From contig JBAWVW010000046.1 of assembly GCA_037147055.1 (NCBI GenBank), positions 1-14,399 of the forward strand: a stretch of 14,399 nt of DNA, read 5' to 3'. The position numbers and the translations under genes were made by a program. This DNA is from Casp-actino8 sp037147055. Lineage in GTDB: Bacteria; Actinomycetota; Acidimicrobiia; Acidimicrobiales; Ilumatobacteraceae. Positions 7,445 through 14,399 of the stretch are shown here, piece by piece. Numbering within the stretch: the stretch's first letter is position 1; every line of letters begins with the position of its first letter. The notes beneath the pieces were generated by a model. It was not told where the DNA came from and did no database searches. It worked only from the letters and a program-made list of their open reading frames with translations.

Positions 7445-8545
7445 ATGGCTGATCAGACTCGGTTGGCGTGGAATCATTTACTCGATTCGCTGCGTGACGC
7501 AGGCGAACGATGGTTGGGCCCTGAGTGGGGCATCACAATGGACGGCGATCTGCCCGACGGCTTTCGCAATTTGACGCATATTTTACAGAGCGCCCTGTAT
7601 TCGCATCAGGAGTTTGATACCCAGCGTCCCGTTTTTCGTCGCATTGTGAGTCCGACGCGAAGCTTCACGGGGGATAACCCCGATGCTTTGTATTTTGAAG
7701 CGCCAGTCTCAGGCAGTTTGCAATATCAAGTACGCGGAAACCTTGCGGGAGCTGTGTACACATCTTTTACCGTCGAAGCGGGTGGACATGACGGCAATTA
7801 TCCGACTGGCCTGGCTGGTGTACTCAACGACACAGAAATCGACGCTGACAGCAATGGTGATTATGAAATTTGGTTGGGTGGTCCGCAACGGAGTCGCAAC
7901 TGGTTGGCGTTACCTGAGGCCGGTGGACGTATCACCACGCGCCACTATTTTGAGTGGGCGTCTCCAGCCGCAGTCTCACAGACCTTGCACGTACCACTGA
8001 GCATTGAAAGCACATCGCCCGTTGGAGCGCCACCTAAGTGGGATGACGAGCGTATGGCTGCAGCCCTGCAACGTGTGATCAATCACGTACGAACAAAAAC
8101 TGTTGACGGAATAAAGCCTGGGCAAATCATGCCATCGTGGGTTTCTACGACTCCTAATGTTTTTTATCAGCCAGAAAAGCCGGGCACTCTTGCATTGGCA
8201 GCCGCTGATGCTGCTTACTCAATGGCACCGTTTGTGATCGGCCCCGATCAGGCCTTAGTGATCACTGGGCGTTGGCCAAATTGTCGTTTCGCCAATGTTT
8301 GTTTATGGACTCGCTTTTCACAGATGTTTGACTATGTCAATCGACCGGTGAGTCGCAATCGTGCCAACACTCAACTGGAAAAAGATGGAAGTTTCCGCAT
8401 GGTGATTGCCCATAGCGATCCTGGAGTACCTAACTGGTTGGACTCTGAGGGACGGATGTATGGCTCAGTCTTTTGGCGTTTTTTCTTACCGGAGGGAGAG
8501 ATTGAAACACCACAAGCCACCGTCGTCCAGTGGAGTGACCTGTGA
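7445..8545 (+). CDS. DUF1214-type (DUF1254/1214, VP1-like) protein of unknown function
   Basis: 366 residues, no signal peptide or membrane segment, so probably cytoplasmic. ATG 7445 is preceded by AGGGGGA at close spacing. The N-terminal half contains DNPDALYFEAPVSG (77-90) and GAVYTSFTVEAG (102-113), and a central part has IWLGGPQRSRNWLALP (142-157). The C-terminal part (about 255-350) matches the DUF1214 pattern, with CRFANVCLWTRF and HSDPGVPNWLDSEGRMYGS leading to an RW/RF strand. Biochemical function of this family is not established. The stop overlaps the start of the sulfotransferase gene by four bases (GTGA), so the two are translated together; this suggests a shared substrate or pathway, possibly lipid or steroid modification, but that is inference. 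Family membership is by recognition of the C-terminal pattern and is fairly confident. Confidence 0.8.
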   Translation: MADQTRLAWNHLLDSLRDAGERWLGPEWGITMDGDLPDGFRNLTHILQSALYSHQEFDTQRPVFRRIVSPTRSFTGDNPDALYFEAPVSGSLQYQVRGNLAGAVYTSFTVEAGGHDGNYPTGLAGVLNDTEIDADSNGDYEIWLGGPQRSRNWLALPEAGGRITTRHYFEWASPAAVSQTLHVPLSIESTSPVGAPPKWDDERMAAALQRVINHVRTKTVDGIKPGQIMPSWVSTTPNVFYQPEKPGTLALAAADAAYSMAPFVIGPDQALVITGRWPNCRFANVCLWTRFSQMFDYVNRPVSRNRANTQLEKDGSFRMVIAHSDPGVPNWLDSEGRMYGSVFWRFFLPEGEIETPQATVVQWSDL

Positions 8546-9798
8546 CTATTCCTGCCATACGCCTTGATGATTTAGCGTCGCCAAAGTTTTCACCCGAAGT
8601 GGCAGAGATGTTCGCTGGGGCGGCTCAATTTGCCGACATGTTGCCGCTGGAGGTTGAAGCTCTGAAGGCTGCAGCGATTGAGCAATTGGGTGGTTCACTC
8701 ACCGACTTTGGTCCTTCGGAGTTTGTTGCACCGTTGAGTGTACTTGTCCACTGTTTGAGCTCAGAGGCGCATTTGTCGGGGATGGGGCATGTCAGTGTGC
8801 ACACGCAACTTGTCGGATTTTTGAAGAACCGACTTCTCTTGGCCGATCTTTTGTCTCGTCATCCTGAGATTAAGGACATTGAGATCAAACGTCCCATCAT
8901 CATCGTTGGGCAACCTCGCACGGGAACCACACATCTACACAATTTGTTGGCGGCGGATCCAGCACTACGGTCCTTGCCCTATTGGGAATCTCAGCAGCCG
9001 ATTCCGTTACCCCACGAAGTCGGACTTATTCCTGATCCACGTATTGAACGTTGTGCCGCTGGACTGGCTTTTGCTGATCAGGCGATGCCGCATTTCAATC
9101 GGATGCATGAGATGACCGTCGAACATGTGCATGAGGAAATTCAGTTGTTAGCCAACTCTCTGTGCACGATGTATTTCGACACCATTGCGCCGATGCCAAC
9201 ATGGCGTGAATGGTATAAAAACCACGACCAGGTGCCGCATTACGAATATCTCAAGACAACTCTTCAAGCGCTGACATTTTTACGCGGAGGAGAGCGCTGG
9301 ATTTTGAAGTCTCCGCAACATCTTGAACAACTCCGAACATTGAATACCGTTTTCCCAGACGCTGTGATCTTGCTCACCCATCGCGATCCAGTTCCAGTGA
9401 CGTTGTCGTTGATCACCATGATGACGTATACGGCTCGCTTGCATCTGAATAAAATTGACCCGAAGATTGTTGGCGGTTTCTGGTCGGGTCTGAACGCAGA
9501 GATGTTGGATGCAATTCTCAGGGATCGTCCAACCGTGCCCGATTCGCGTTGTTTGGATGTTCTATTTCAAGATCTCATGAGTGACGATCTGACAATGATT
9601 GAACGGATTTATGCATTGGCTAATCAGCCACTTGATGATCGGGCCAAGGCTGCCCATGCGAGTTACAAAGAGACTCACGAACGTGATCGGCATGGCAAAG
9701 TTATCTATGACTTCATGGAGTTCGGCATTGATCCGGCGGTGCTGCGTCAGAGATTTGCACCATACATTGAGCGTTTTGGCGTGCCGCAAGAGTGGTGA
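8542..9798 (+). CDS. PAPS-dependent sulfotransferase family protein (Sulfotransfer_3-like)
   Basis: 418 residues, soluble. GTG start at 8542 overlaps the preceding stop in a GTGA. An all-helical N-terminal region of about 110 residues precedes the nucleotide-binding core. The 5'-phosphosulfate loop is IIIVGQPRTGTTHLHNLL (119-136 region), with Arg126, Thr127, Gly128 and Thr129-130. The 3'-phosphate-binding region comprises WILKSPQH (253-260) and LLTHRDP (277-283). Family members transfer sulfate from PAPS to hydroxyls or amines of small molecules, lipids or glycans. This long variant with 'QPRTGTTHL...LPYWE' is widespread in actinobacteria and proteobacteria, mostly uncharacterised. No PAPS synthesis genes are in the window. 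Translation coupling to the DUF1214 gene suggests a two-gene operon; a tRNA gene begins 30 bases after the stop, and no intrinsic terminator is visible between. Confidence 0.9.
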   Translation: MTIPAIRLDDLASPKFSPEVAEMFAGAAQFADMLPLEVEALKAAAIEQLGGSLTDFGPSEFVAPLSVLVHCLSSEAHLSGMGHVSVHTQLVGFLKNRLLLADLLSRHPEIKDIEIKRPIIIVGQPRTGTTHLHNLLAADPALRSLPYWESQQPIPLPHEVGLIPDPRIERCAAGLAFADQAMPHFNRMHEMTVEHVHEEIQLLANSLCTMYFDTIAPMPTWREWYKNHDQVPHYEYLKTTLQALTFLRGGERWILKSPQHLEQLRTLNTVFPDAVILLTHRDPVPVTLSLITMMTYTARLHLNKIDPKIVGGFWSGLNAEMLDAILRDRPTVPDSRCLDVLFQDLMSDDLTMIERIYALANQPLDDRAKAAHASYKETHERDRHGKVIYDFMEFGIDPAVLRQRFAPYIERFGVPQEW

Positions 9799-9828
9799 AG
9801 GGCTTTCGAGCAAATAAGATACTAGGAC

Positions 9829-9904
9829 GCGTTCGTAGCTCAATGGATAGAGCATCTGACTTCGGATCAGAAGGTTGGGGGTTCGAGCCCCTCCGGGCGC
9901 ACCA
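9829..9904 (+). tRNA. tRNA-Arg (anticodon TCG)
   Basis: Full cloverleaf, 76 bases. Acceptor arms GCGTTCG (9829-9835) and CGGGCGC (9894-9900) pair with two G-U pairs. The D arm is GCTC...GAGC. The anticodon stem TCTGA/TCAGA encloses CTTCGGA, with TCG at 9862-9864. The T arm is GGGGG-TTCGAGC-CCCTC. The discriminator is A, followed by encoded CCA (9902-9904). It reads CGA/CGG-type arginine codons. Confidence 0.97.
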
Positions 9905-9974
9905 CTCTGGTTGGGCTTCAAGAAAATGAATCTGTCCCATCAATTACTTGTAAGACAGAAGGGAAATTAAGACA

Positions 9975-10757
9975 ATGATCGCCATGGTATTTGATCCAGC
10001 GCTTTCCCTTGGCGGTTTTATCGGCGGTCTCGCCGTGGGATTCACTGGTATGGGTGGTGGGGCAATTCTGACACCAATGCTCGTATTGATCTTCAATGTT
10101 CCGGCTAGTGCGGCTATTGGAACTGACCTTGTTGCTTCCTTAGTGATGAAACCTGTGAGTGGGTTCATACATCTCAAGCGTGGCACCGTTCGTTTAGATA
10201 TCGTGAAATAGTTATGTTTTGGTTCGGTCCCTGGAGCGGCAATGGGCGCTATTTTTGTCGGGCGATTAAGTGACGAAGTCAAGGAAAATTTCTTACTCCG
10301 CGGACTTGGAGTCGTTTTGCTCCTCGCAGCAGGTGCCATGTCATGGCGCGCTATAAAAAGTTCGAGTCATGCATCAGTGACGGAAGAGAGCATTTTCCCG
10401 GTTCGTCCTTTGCCCACCTTGATACTTGGATTATTTGGCGGTTTTATCGTTTCTCTCACGTCGGTTGGTTCAGGATCCTTGATGATTGTTGTGCTGACTA
10501 TTTTATACCCTGCTTTGAGGCCGACACAGTTGGTGGGTACCGATTTGGTTCAGGCAATTCCTCTAGTTGCCACTGCAGCGATCGGCCACTTGATTGTCGG
10601 TGATGTGGGTTTTTCGGTCACGACTTCGCTGATCATCGGAGCAGTGCCAGGTGCGTATTTTGGTGCACAAATGTCTTCAAAAGCCGCCGACAAAATGATC
10701 AGACCATTTCTTATTTTGATTCTGATAGCCAGTGGGGTCAAATTTCTTGTTGGTTGA
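9975..10757 (+). pseudogene. TauE/SafE-family transporter gene interrupted by an in-frame TAG
   Basis: The frame starting at ATG 9975 (AAGGGA about 12 bases upstream) stops at TAG 10209-10211 after 78 residues, and the same frame continues without another stop to TGA 10755-10757. Together they give a protein of about 260 residues, the normal TauE/SafE length. Both halves of the internally repeated fold are present: GLAVGFTGMGGGAILTPML plus AIGTDLVAS before the stop, and LTSVGSGSLMIVVLTILYP plus LVGTDLVQA after it. The stop lies where the text reads IVK-stop-LCFGSVPGAAMGA; a TGG (Trp) codon changed to TAG by one base would restore the membrane segment. TAG ends other genes here, so it is a true stop in this organism. 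The family exports sulfite, sulfoacetate or related organic anions. Either a very recent inactivation, a strain polymorphism or a sequencing error. Confidence 0.85.
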
Positions 10758-10796
10758 TTATGGTGTGGGACGCTGTTTTATTGTCGGAGGTGGTGA

Positions 10797-11603
10797 ATGA
10801 GGTGGGTGACTTGGGATCAAGCGGTCGTGATAGCGGTGGTCAGCGGTGCTCTGGTCATTGTGTTGCGTCGTCTACCGCCTACTCGGGCTCGCTCATCAAT
10901 TATTTCTGCATGCACCGAAGTTTCCTTGTTGTCTGTGCTTTATGCCATTTGGCGACTAGCGCGCGTTCTTCCTCTTGATCAGCCCGAAGGAGCGATTGAG
11001 CGGGCCCGTGACATTAATGAACTTCAACACAATCTATTTTTTCCATCTGAACTTTCGTTGCAACACTTTGTTCTCGATCATCAATGGCTGGCTCAGGCAA
11101 TGAATTTTTATTACGCAATTTTGCATATTCCGGCGTTAATCGTTTTTTTGATGTGGCTTTTTATTCGTCACCGAGATATGTACTCACATTGGCGGAATTG
11201 TTTAGCGATTCTCACGGGGGCCTGTCTTGTGATCCGCTTCATTCGCGTGGCACCGCCACGGTTTTTACCTGACCTTGGCTATGTGGACCTTGCGACGAGA
11301 TTCGGATTATCGGTATATGGGCCAGTAGGCACGGGCGTTTCGGATCAATTTGCCGCAATGCCGTCAATTCATGTCGGCTGGGCAGCTGTTGTTTCTTTGG
11401 GAATCGTGTCAGCGAGTACTAGCCGTTGGAGATGGATTTCTCTCGGACATCTAGTGCTCACAATGATCGCAGTTTCCGCAACAGGTAACCACTGGTGGCT
11501 GGATGGCGTTGTGGCTATCGTCTTACTAGTGATGACGTTATGTATTGAGCGTCGCATTCGAGACAAGATTCATGTGTCAGGGAATATTAGAGTTGGAATA
11601 TGA
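10797..11603 (+). CDS. PAP2-superfamily integral membrane protein (PAP2_3 / inositolphosphotransferase-like)
   Basis: 268 residues with about six hydrophobic segments (about 8-24, 36-56, 104-124, 134-150, 190-206, 214-228, 236-250). ATG 10797 has an excellent Shine-Dalgarno GGAGG six bases upstream. The acid-phosphatase signature is complete: RVAPPRF (150-156), MPSIHVGWA (188-196) with His192, and TGNHWWLDGV (229-238) with His232 and Asp236. These residues make the phosphohistidine active site, so it should hydrolyse or transfer a phospholipid or isoprenoid phosphate head group at the outer membrane face. The arrangement 'APPR...PSIH...GNHxxxD' with a preceding membrane domain resembles the Aur1/Ipt1-like branch, which in actinobacteria has been linked to phosphoinositol and lipid remodelling. 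The exact substrate is not readable. Its stop overlaps the next ATG (ATGA), so it is co-translated with the DoxX-like gene. Confidence 0.88.
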   Translation: MRWVTWDQAVVIAVVSGALVIVLRRLPPTRARSSIISACTEVSLLSVLYAIWRLARVLPLDQPEGAIERARDINELQHNLFFPSELSLQHFVLDHQWLAQAMNFYYAILHIPALIVFLMWLFIRHRDMYSHWRNCLAILTGACLVIRFIRVAPPRFLPDLGYVDLATRFGLSVYGPVGTGVSDQFAAMPSIHVGWAAVVSLGIVSASTSRWRWISLGHLVLTMIAVSATGNHWWLDGVVAIVLLVMTLCIERRIRDKIHVSGNIRVGI

Positions 11604-12007
11604 ATCACTCTTCACTCGCAAGTAACACTTCGTCTGCACGGCGCGATCTTGTGGCCTTAGGTCTTGGCGGATTCATCACACTTGCTGGAATCATGCACTT
11701 TGCAAATCCCGATTTCTTCAATGACATCGTCCCGCCGCGCTTACCTTTGAGTGAAAGTTTTTGGACCTACGCCAGTGGAGTAGTTGAACTGGTTGTTGGA
11801 CCGACGTTGCTGTGGCGGCGTTCTCGGCGATGGGGGGCACTCGCCGCTATCGCACTATTCATTGGCGTATACCCAGCTAATTTGTATATGGTGTGGGACT
11901 GGCGCGATGAACCCTTCTCCAAGCAGATTGTGTCCTATGGTCGATTGCCATTCCAGTTTCTGTTTATTTGGCTGGCATGGCGAGTCTGGCAACGCCAGAA
12001 AAACTGA
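11600..12007 (+). CDS. DoxX-like four-helix membrane protein
   Basis: 135 residues. ATG 11600 overlaps the PAP2 stop by four bases, indicating coupled translation. Four membrane segments are seen at about 16-33, 54-72, 78-97 and 114-131. The patterns AGIMHFANPDFFNDIVPPRLP (29-49; AGxMHF and IVPPxLP being the recognisable parts), TYASGVVELVVGP and LFIGVYPANLYM are typical of short DoxX-like proteins. Characterised relatives take part in redox or oxidative-stress-linked membrane complexes, but most, including this type, have no defined activity. No catalytic residue set is known. The gene ends only five bases before the convergent NUDIX gene, so transcripts from the two sides must overlap unless termination occurs inside coding sequence. 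Confidence 0.85.
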   Translation: MNHSSLASNTSSARRDLVALGLGGFITLAGIMHFANPDFFNDIVPPRLPLSESFWTYASGVVELVVGPTLLWRRSRRWGALAAIALFIGVYPANLYMVWDWRDEPFSKQIVSYGRLPFQFLFIWLAWRVWQRQKN

Positions 12008-12012
12008 GATCT

Positions 12013-12732
12013 TTATTGCCAAGCGAAAACAGGCTGTTCAAGATGATCCACACGTTCGTTGATGCGACCTTCAAGAGCAACCCAACGCATTTGTAAAAGG
12101 ACTGCTCCAGTCGGTGCATGAATCAAGTCGCCACTGAGTGGTATCTGTACCACTGGACGCTCACTCTCTGGAATAGTGACGAATCTCGGTGAGTCGCTGC
12201 GACAGAGTTCGCGTAATCCGATGCGATACACGTGGGCGACTTCGTTGGGGTCAGGTGTTATTGACATATTCTCACCTGCCCAGATCACGACGGGAGTCAT
12301 GACAAAGCCTGACCGCGTGGTGTAATCATCAAGTAGGCCGAGCACATTGTGATGAGCAAGATGAAGACCAAGTTCTTCATCTAATTCGCGTAAGGCCGCA
12401 TCGATTGGTGTTTCGCCATCATCTAATTTTCCACCGGGCAGAGCCCACTGACCAGCGTGGCGATTCATTCGCGCTGCTCTACGACAGAGTAAGAAAGAAG
12501 CACCTCCAGATACTCCGCGCATTCGACCGTCTAAACCGGTGACATCCCCAGGCACGCCGCGCATGGGATTCTCGGATGGCTCATACGGGTCGTGGTCATC
12601 ATCTGCTTGGCTATCAATGATCACAATCGCCACAGCGGCATGATGCAGACCCTCTAGTGATTGAGTAGTTCGTTGGTGAGCTGCAAGATTGGTGGTGATT
12701 TGCTCACGTAGATTGTCATCGAAAGAAAACAC
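12013..12732 (-). CDS. NUDIX hydrolase, CoA-pyrophosphatase-like
   Basis: 239 residues. GTG start at 12732, preceded by TTAGGA that overlaps the stop of the kynureninase gene. The full NUDIX box lies at 101-123 (G-x5-E-x7-REL-x-EE-x-GL): Gly101, Glu107, Arg115, Glu116, Glu119, Glu120 and Gly122. Just before it, LLCRRAARMNRHAGQWALPGG (81-101, written here in its family context LL-x-R-R...R-H-x-G-Q-W-x-x-P-G-G) matches the extra signature of CoA-type NUDIX enzymes, which cleave CoA or acyl-CoA to phosphopantetheine derivatives and ADP. Between the first strand (HHAAVAIVII) and this region lies an unusual Asp- and Gly-rich insertion of about 38 residues (41-78). The gene follows kynureninase by six bases and is probably the last gene of that operon. 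Substrate assignment is by signature only. Confidence 0.9.
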   Translation of the reverse strand: MFSFDDNLREQITTNLAAHQRTTQSLEGLHHAAVAIVIIDSQADDDHDPYEPSENPMRGVPGDVTGLDGRMRGVSGGASFLLCRRAARMNRHAGQWALPGGKLDDGETPIDAALRELDEELGLHLAHHNVLGLLDDYTTRSGFVMTPVVIWAGENMSITPDPNEVAHVYRIGLRELCRSDSPRFVTIPESERPVVQIPLSGDLIHAPTGAVLLQMRWVALEGRINERVDHLEQPVFAWQ

Positions 12733-12738
12733 GATGTC

Positions 12739-13899
12739 CTAACCGTTGATGAGATAGCTGAGCCGTTGGAGACCATCCCAAACATCAGTGAAGCGTGTTG
12801 TCAATGGGCTGAGTCCGAGGCGCACAATGTCAGGTGGACGAACATCAGCCAAAACTTTGTGATGCGTGGCAAGGTCAGCCACAAGTTCTTTGGCTCGCGG
12901 ATGAGAGATCGCGATGTGACAACCGCGTCGCTGTGGGTCACGGGGGGTTGATGTGGTGAGCCCAAAATGATCCACAACCTGCATCGCAAATGCCGTCAAC
13001 GCTTGACCTTTGGCCGCGATGTGTTTCATACCGACGCGCTCTGAGAGTGTGATGCCTTCTTCGGCTGCTATCAGACTGAGTATGTGCGGAGTTCCTAACA
13101 GCACGCGCCGAATATCATCGTGGGGGACGAAGGGCATTTCCATGGCGAACTGATCTTTTTGCGCGAACCAGCCTTTGATGGGCTGCTGTATCTGCGAGTG
13201 TAATTTTTCTGAGACGTAGGCCCACGCTGGTGCACCAGGGCCACCATTGAGGAATTTGTAGGTGCAACCCACGGCAAGTTCAACACCGAGAGCATGAACA
13301 TCGAACTCAATGGCCCCCGCTGTATGCGAGAGATCCCACAACACCAATGCGCCGGCCTCTGTGGCCAAAGATGTAAACGCTTTGACATCACAAATTTCGG
13401 CAGTGCGATAATCAATCACACTGCGAACGACGACGGCGACATCGTGGAGGTCAATGCCGGGTTCTAATGGACGAACAGTGAGACCGAGATCGTGAGCAAT
13501 ACCTTCAACGACGTAACGGTCGGTCGGAAATTCGTCGGCCGCGACAGCGAGAACTTTACGGTGAGGGCGAAGTGCTAAAGCAATGTGGACACCTTGGTAA
13601 AGATTGAGCGTTGTGCTGTCGTGCACTGCGACTTCACCGGGCAATGAACCGATGATCGCCCCCATTCGATTGCCCACTACACGCGGCATGTCCAGCCAAT
13701 GATCCCAACTGCTAATGAGATTGCCGGCCCATTCATTTTCAACGACCTGTTTAAGGCGTGCCACGGTGGCCTTTGGCGTACGACCAAGAGAGTTGCCATC
13801 AAGGTAGACAAGATCATTATCTGGAATGACGAACTCAGCGCGAACAAACGCCAGAGGGTCGTCTTGATCTAAACGTTCTGCTTCTTGGCGACTACTCAC
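12739..13899 (-). CDS. kynU: Kynureninase
   Basis: 386 residues, slightly short of the usual 400-420, PLP-dependent fold type I. The N-terminus reads DDPLAFVRAEF and VYLDGNSLGR (31-40), both typical of kynureninase. Asp189 in LVLWDLSHTAGA should contact the pyridine nitrogen, and Lys215 in GCTYKFLNGGPGAPA is the Schiff-base lysine. KGWFAQKD (242-249) and RRVLLGTPHIL are further family landmarks. The enzyme splits kynurenine to anthranilate and alanine, or 3-hydroxykynurenine to 3-hydroxyanthranilate, in tryptophan breakdown. GTG 13899 is chosen because the ATG three bases upstream is followed at once by TGA. It starts 24 bases after the cupredoxin gene and ends six bases before the NUDIX gene. 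Tryptophan dioxygenase, formamidase and kynurenine monooxygenase genes are absent from the window. Confidence 0.95.
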   Translation of the reverse strand: MSSRQEAERLDQDDPLAFVRAEFVIPDNDLVYLDGNSLGRTPKATVARLKQVVENEWAGNLISSWDHWLDMPRVVGNRMGAIIGSLPGEVAVHDSTTLNLYQGVHIALALRPHRKVLAVAADEFPTDRYVVEGIAHDLGLTVRPLEPGIDLHDVAVVVRSVIDYRTAEICDVKAFTSLATEAGALVLWDLSHTAGAIEFDVHALGVELAVGCTYKFLNGGPGAPAWAYVSEKLHSQIQQPIKGWFAQKDQFAMEMPFVPHDDIRRVLLGTPHILSLIAAEEGITLSERVGMKHIAAKGQALTAFAMQVVDHFGLTTSTPRDPQRRGCHIAISHPRAKELVADLATHHKVLADVRPPDIVRLGLSPLTTRFTDVWDGLQRLSYLING

Positions 13900-13923
13900 A
13901 TACCTAGTCTGCCTGAAAGTGTC

Positions 13924-14367
13924 TCAGGAGGCGACGGTGAAGGAAGTATGCATCCCGTTTTCGTAGTGACCGGGCAAGTTGCAGACCAACTGATAGTTGC
14001 CGGGCTCAAGTGTGACAGTCAGACTTTCGGTTGTCTTCTTAGCGAATTCACCGATTTCGTCAATTACCAGTAGCGATGCATCCTCCTCTGAAAAGTGATC
14101 ACCAACAAGTTCAATTTTGCCGTCAGCAACATCAGTTTTCACAACCAAAAATTCGTGGCCAATCGTTCCTTCGTTGGTGACAGTAAAAACCACCTCGCCG
14201 GTAGTGGCCTTTTGCTGGTCAACTTTGACTTCCCACTCTTTGACGACTCCAGTGACGGCTCCATCAGAATCGGAACCTCCAGCGGTGTCGTTGTTATCCT
14301 CGCCGCAGCCATAGCTGAAAATCAGTACTGACCCCAGCAGGATCGGCATAATTCGTGGATGTTTCAT
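13924..14367 (-). CDS. Cupredoxin-domain lipoprotein (type 1 copper site)
   Basis: 147 residues from the ATG at 14367; an in-frame ATG at 14382 adds five residues. The internal start is preferred because GGGGGA lies directly before it and it gives a compact signal peptide MKHPRIMPILLGSVLIFSYG followed by Cys21, a probable lipidation site with a non-ideal lipobox. A polar Asp/Ser/Gly linker (22-37) precedes one cupredoxin domain. Copper ligands are His71 (IGHEF), Cys129, His134 and Met139 (VCNLPGHYENGM, C-x4-H-x4-M), so a blue-copper site is complete. It is expected to be an electron carrier or copper-binding protein on the outer face of the membrane. It is first in a probable operon with kynureninase and NUDIX. 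Its upstream region is cut by the window end, which finishes in seven C. Confidence 0.88.
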   Translation of the reverse strand: MKHPRIMPILLGSVLIFSYGCGEDNNDTAGGSDSDGAVTGVVKEWEVKVDQQKATTGEVVFTVTNEGTIGHEFLVVKTDVADGKIELVGDHFSEEDASLLVIDEIGEFAKKTTESLTVTLEPGNYQLVCNLPGHYENGMHTSFTVAS

Positions 14368-14399
14368 TAGTCCCCCATTCATGAAGAGGTTTCCCCCCC

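Noticed and set aside
2153..9828. Integrated mobile element between the tRNA genes
   Set aside because: No integrase, transposase, phage gene or attachment duplication beyond the tRNA homology itself.
9562..9943. Two minus-strand frames over the tRNA-Arg gene, with phrases such as GGARTPNLLIRSQMLYPL and RRGSNPQPSDPKSDALSIEL
   Set aside because: These are the well-known spurious translations antisense to tRNA-Arg genes; they recur in databases because the tRNA is conserved.
10242..10757. Second half of the TauE/SafE gene as an independent 171-residue protein
   Set aside because: It starts inside a family motif in the same frame as the first half, has no ribosome-binding site and would lack half of the repeated fold.
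14393..14399. Run of seven C at the window end
   Set aside because: Probably just the end of the available sequence, and possibly an unreliable homopolymer; nothing functional can be claimed.

Overview
The window reads as chromosomal DNA of an actinomycete, most likely a member of the class Acidimicrobiia or a relative, of roughly half G+C. The clue is the muralytic gene at 919-2013: a membrane-anchored protein with two cysteine-bracketed LysM modules and a C-terminal lysozyme-like domain of the ESF/RET...GLFQMYW type common in that class. Two mycobacterial/streptomycete-style DnaA boxes upstream, CCA-encoding tRNA genes, frequent GTG starts and TAG/TGA/TAA stops all used normally fit. The assignment is by recognition, not by search.

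Layout. 1-670: the 3' end of a probable amidohydrolase and a small VOC (glyoxalase-fold) protein on the same strand. 671-918: a non-coding region with a direct repeat, a small hairpin, two perfect DnaA boxes and an 8-bp inverted repeat, leading to the LysM/lysozyme-like gene (919-2013). 2077-2152: tRNA-Arg(ACG). 2199-7130, minus strand: a 1643-residue secreted subtilase carrying TWO complete S8 peptidase domains separated by three Fn3 and three PPC modules; this is the outstanding object in the window. 7131-7444: a 314-bp divergent intergenic region with an AT-rich likely promoter for the protease. 7445-9798: a translationally coupled pair, a DUF1214-type protein and a sulfotransferase. 9829-9904: tRNA-Arg(TCG), differing from the first over a 45-base core only at the wobble base. 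9975-10757: a TauE/SafE-type transporter interrupted by an in-frame TAG, otherwise intact. 10797-12007: a PAP2-family membrane phosphatase/transferase overlapping a DoxX-like membrane protein. 12013-14367, minus strand: cupredoxin lipoprotein, kynureninase and a NUDIX hydrolase, closely spaced in that transcriptional order. The window ends in a run of seven C.

How the genes relate. Much of the content is cell-surface or exported: the LysM muralytic enzyme, the giant protease, the TauE-like exporter, PAP2, DoxX-like and cupredoxin proteins. The DUF1214-sulfotransferase pair probably acts on a lipid- or steroid-like small molecule, but no substrate can be read from the sequence. Kynureninase stands without other kynurenine-pathway genes here. 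No CRISPR array, transposase, integrase or phage gene was seen.
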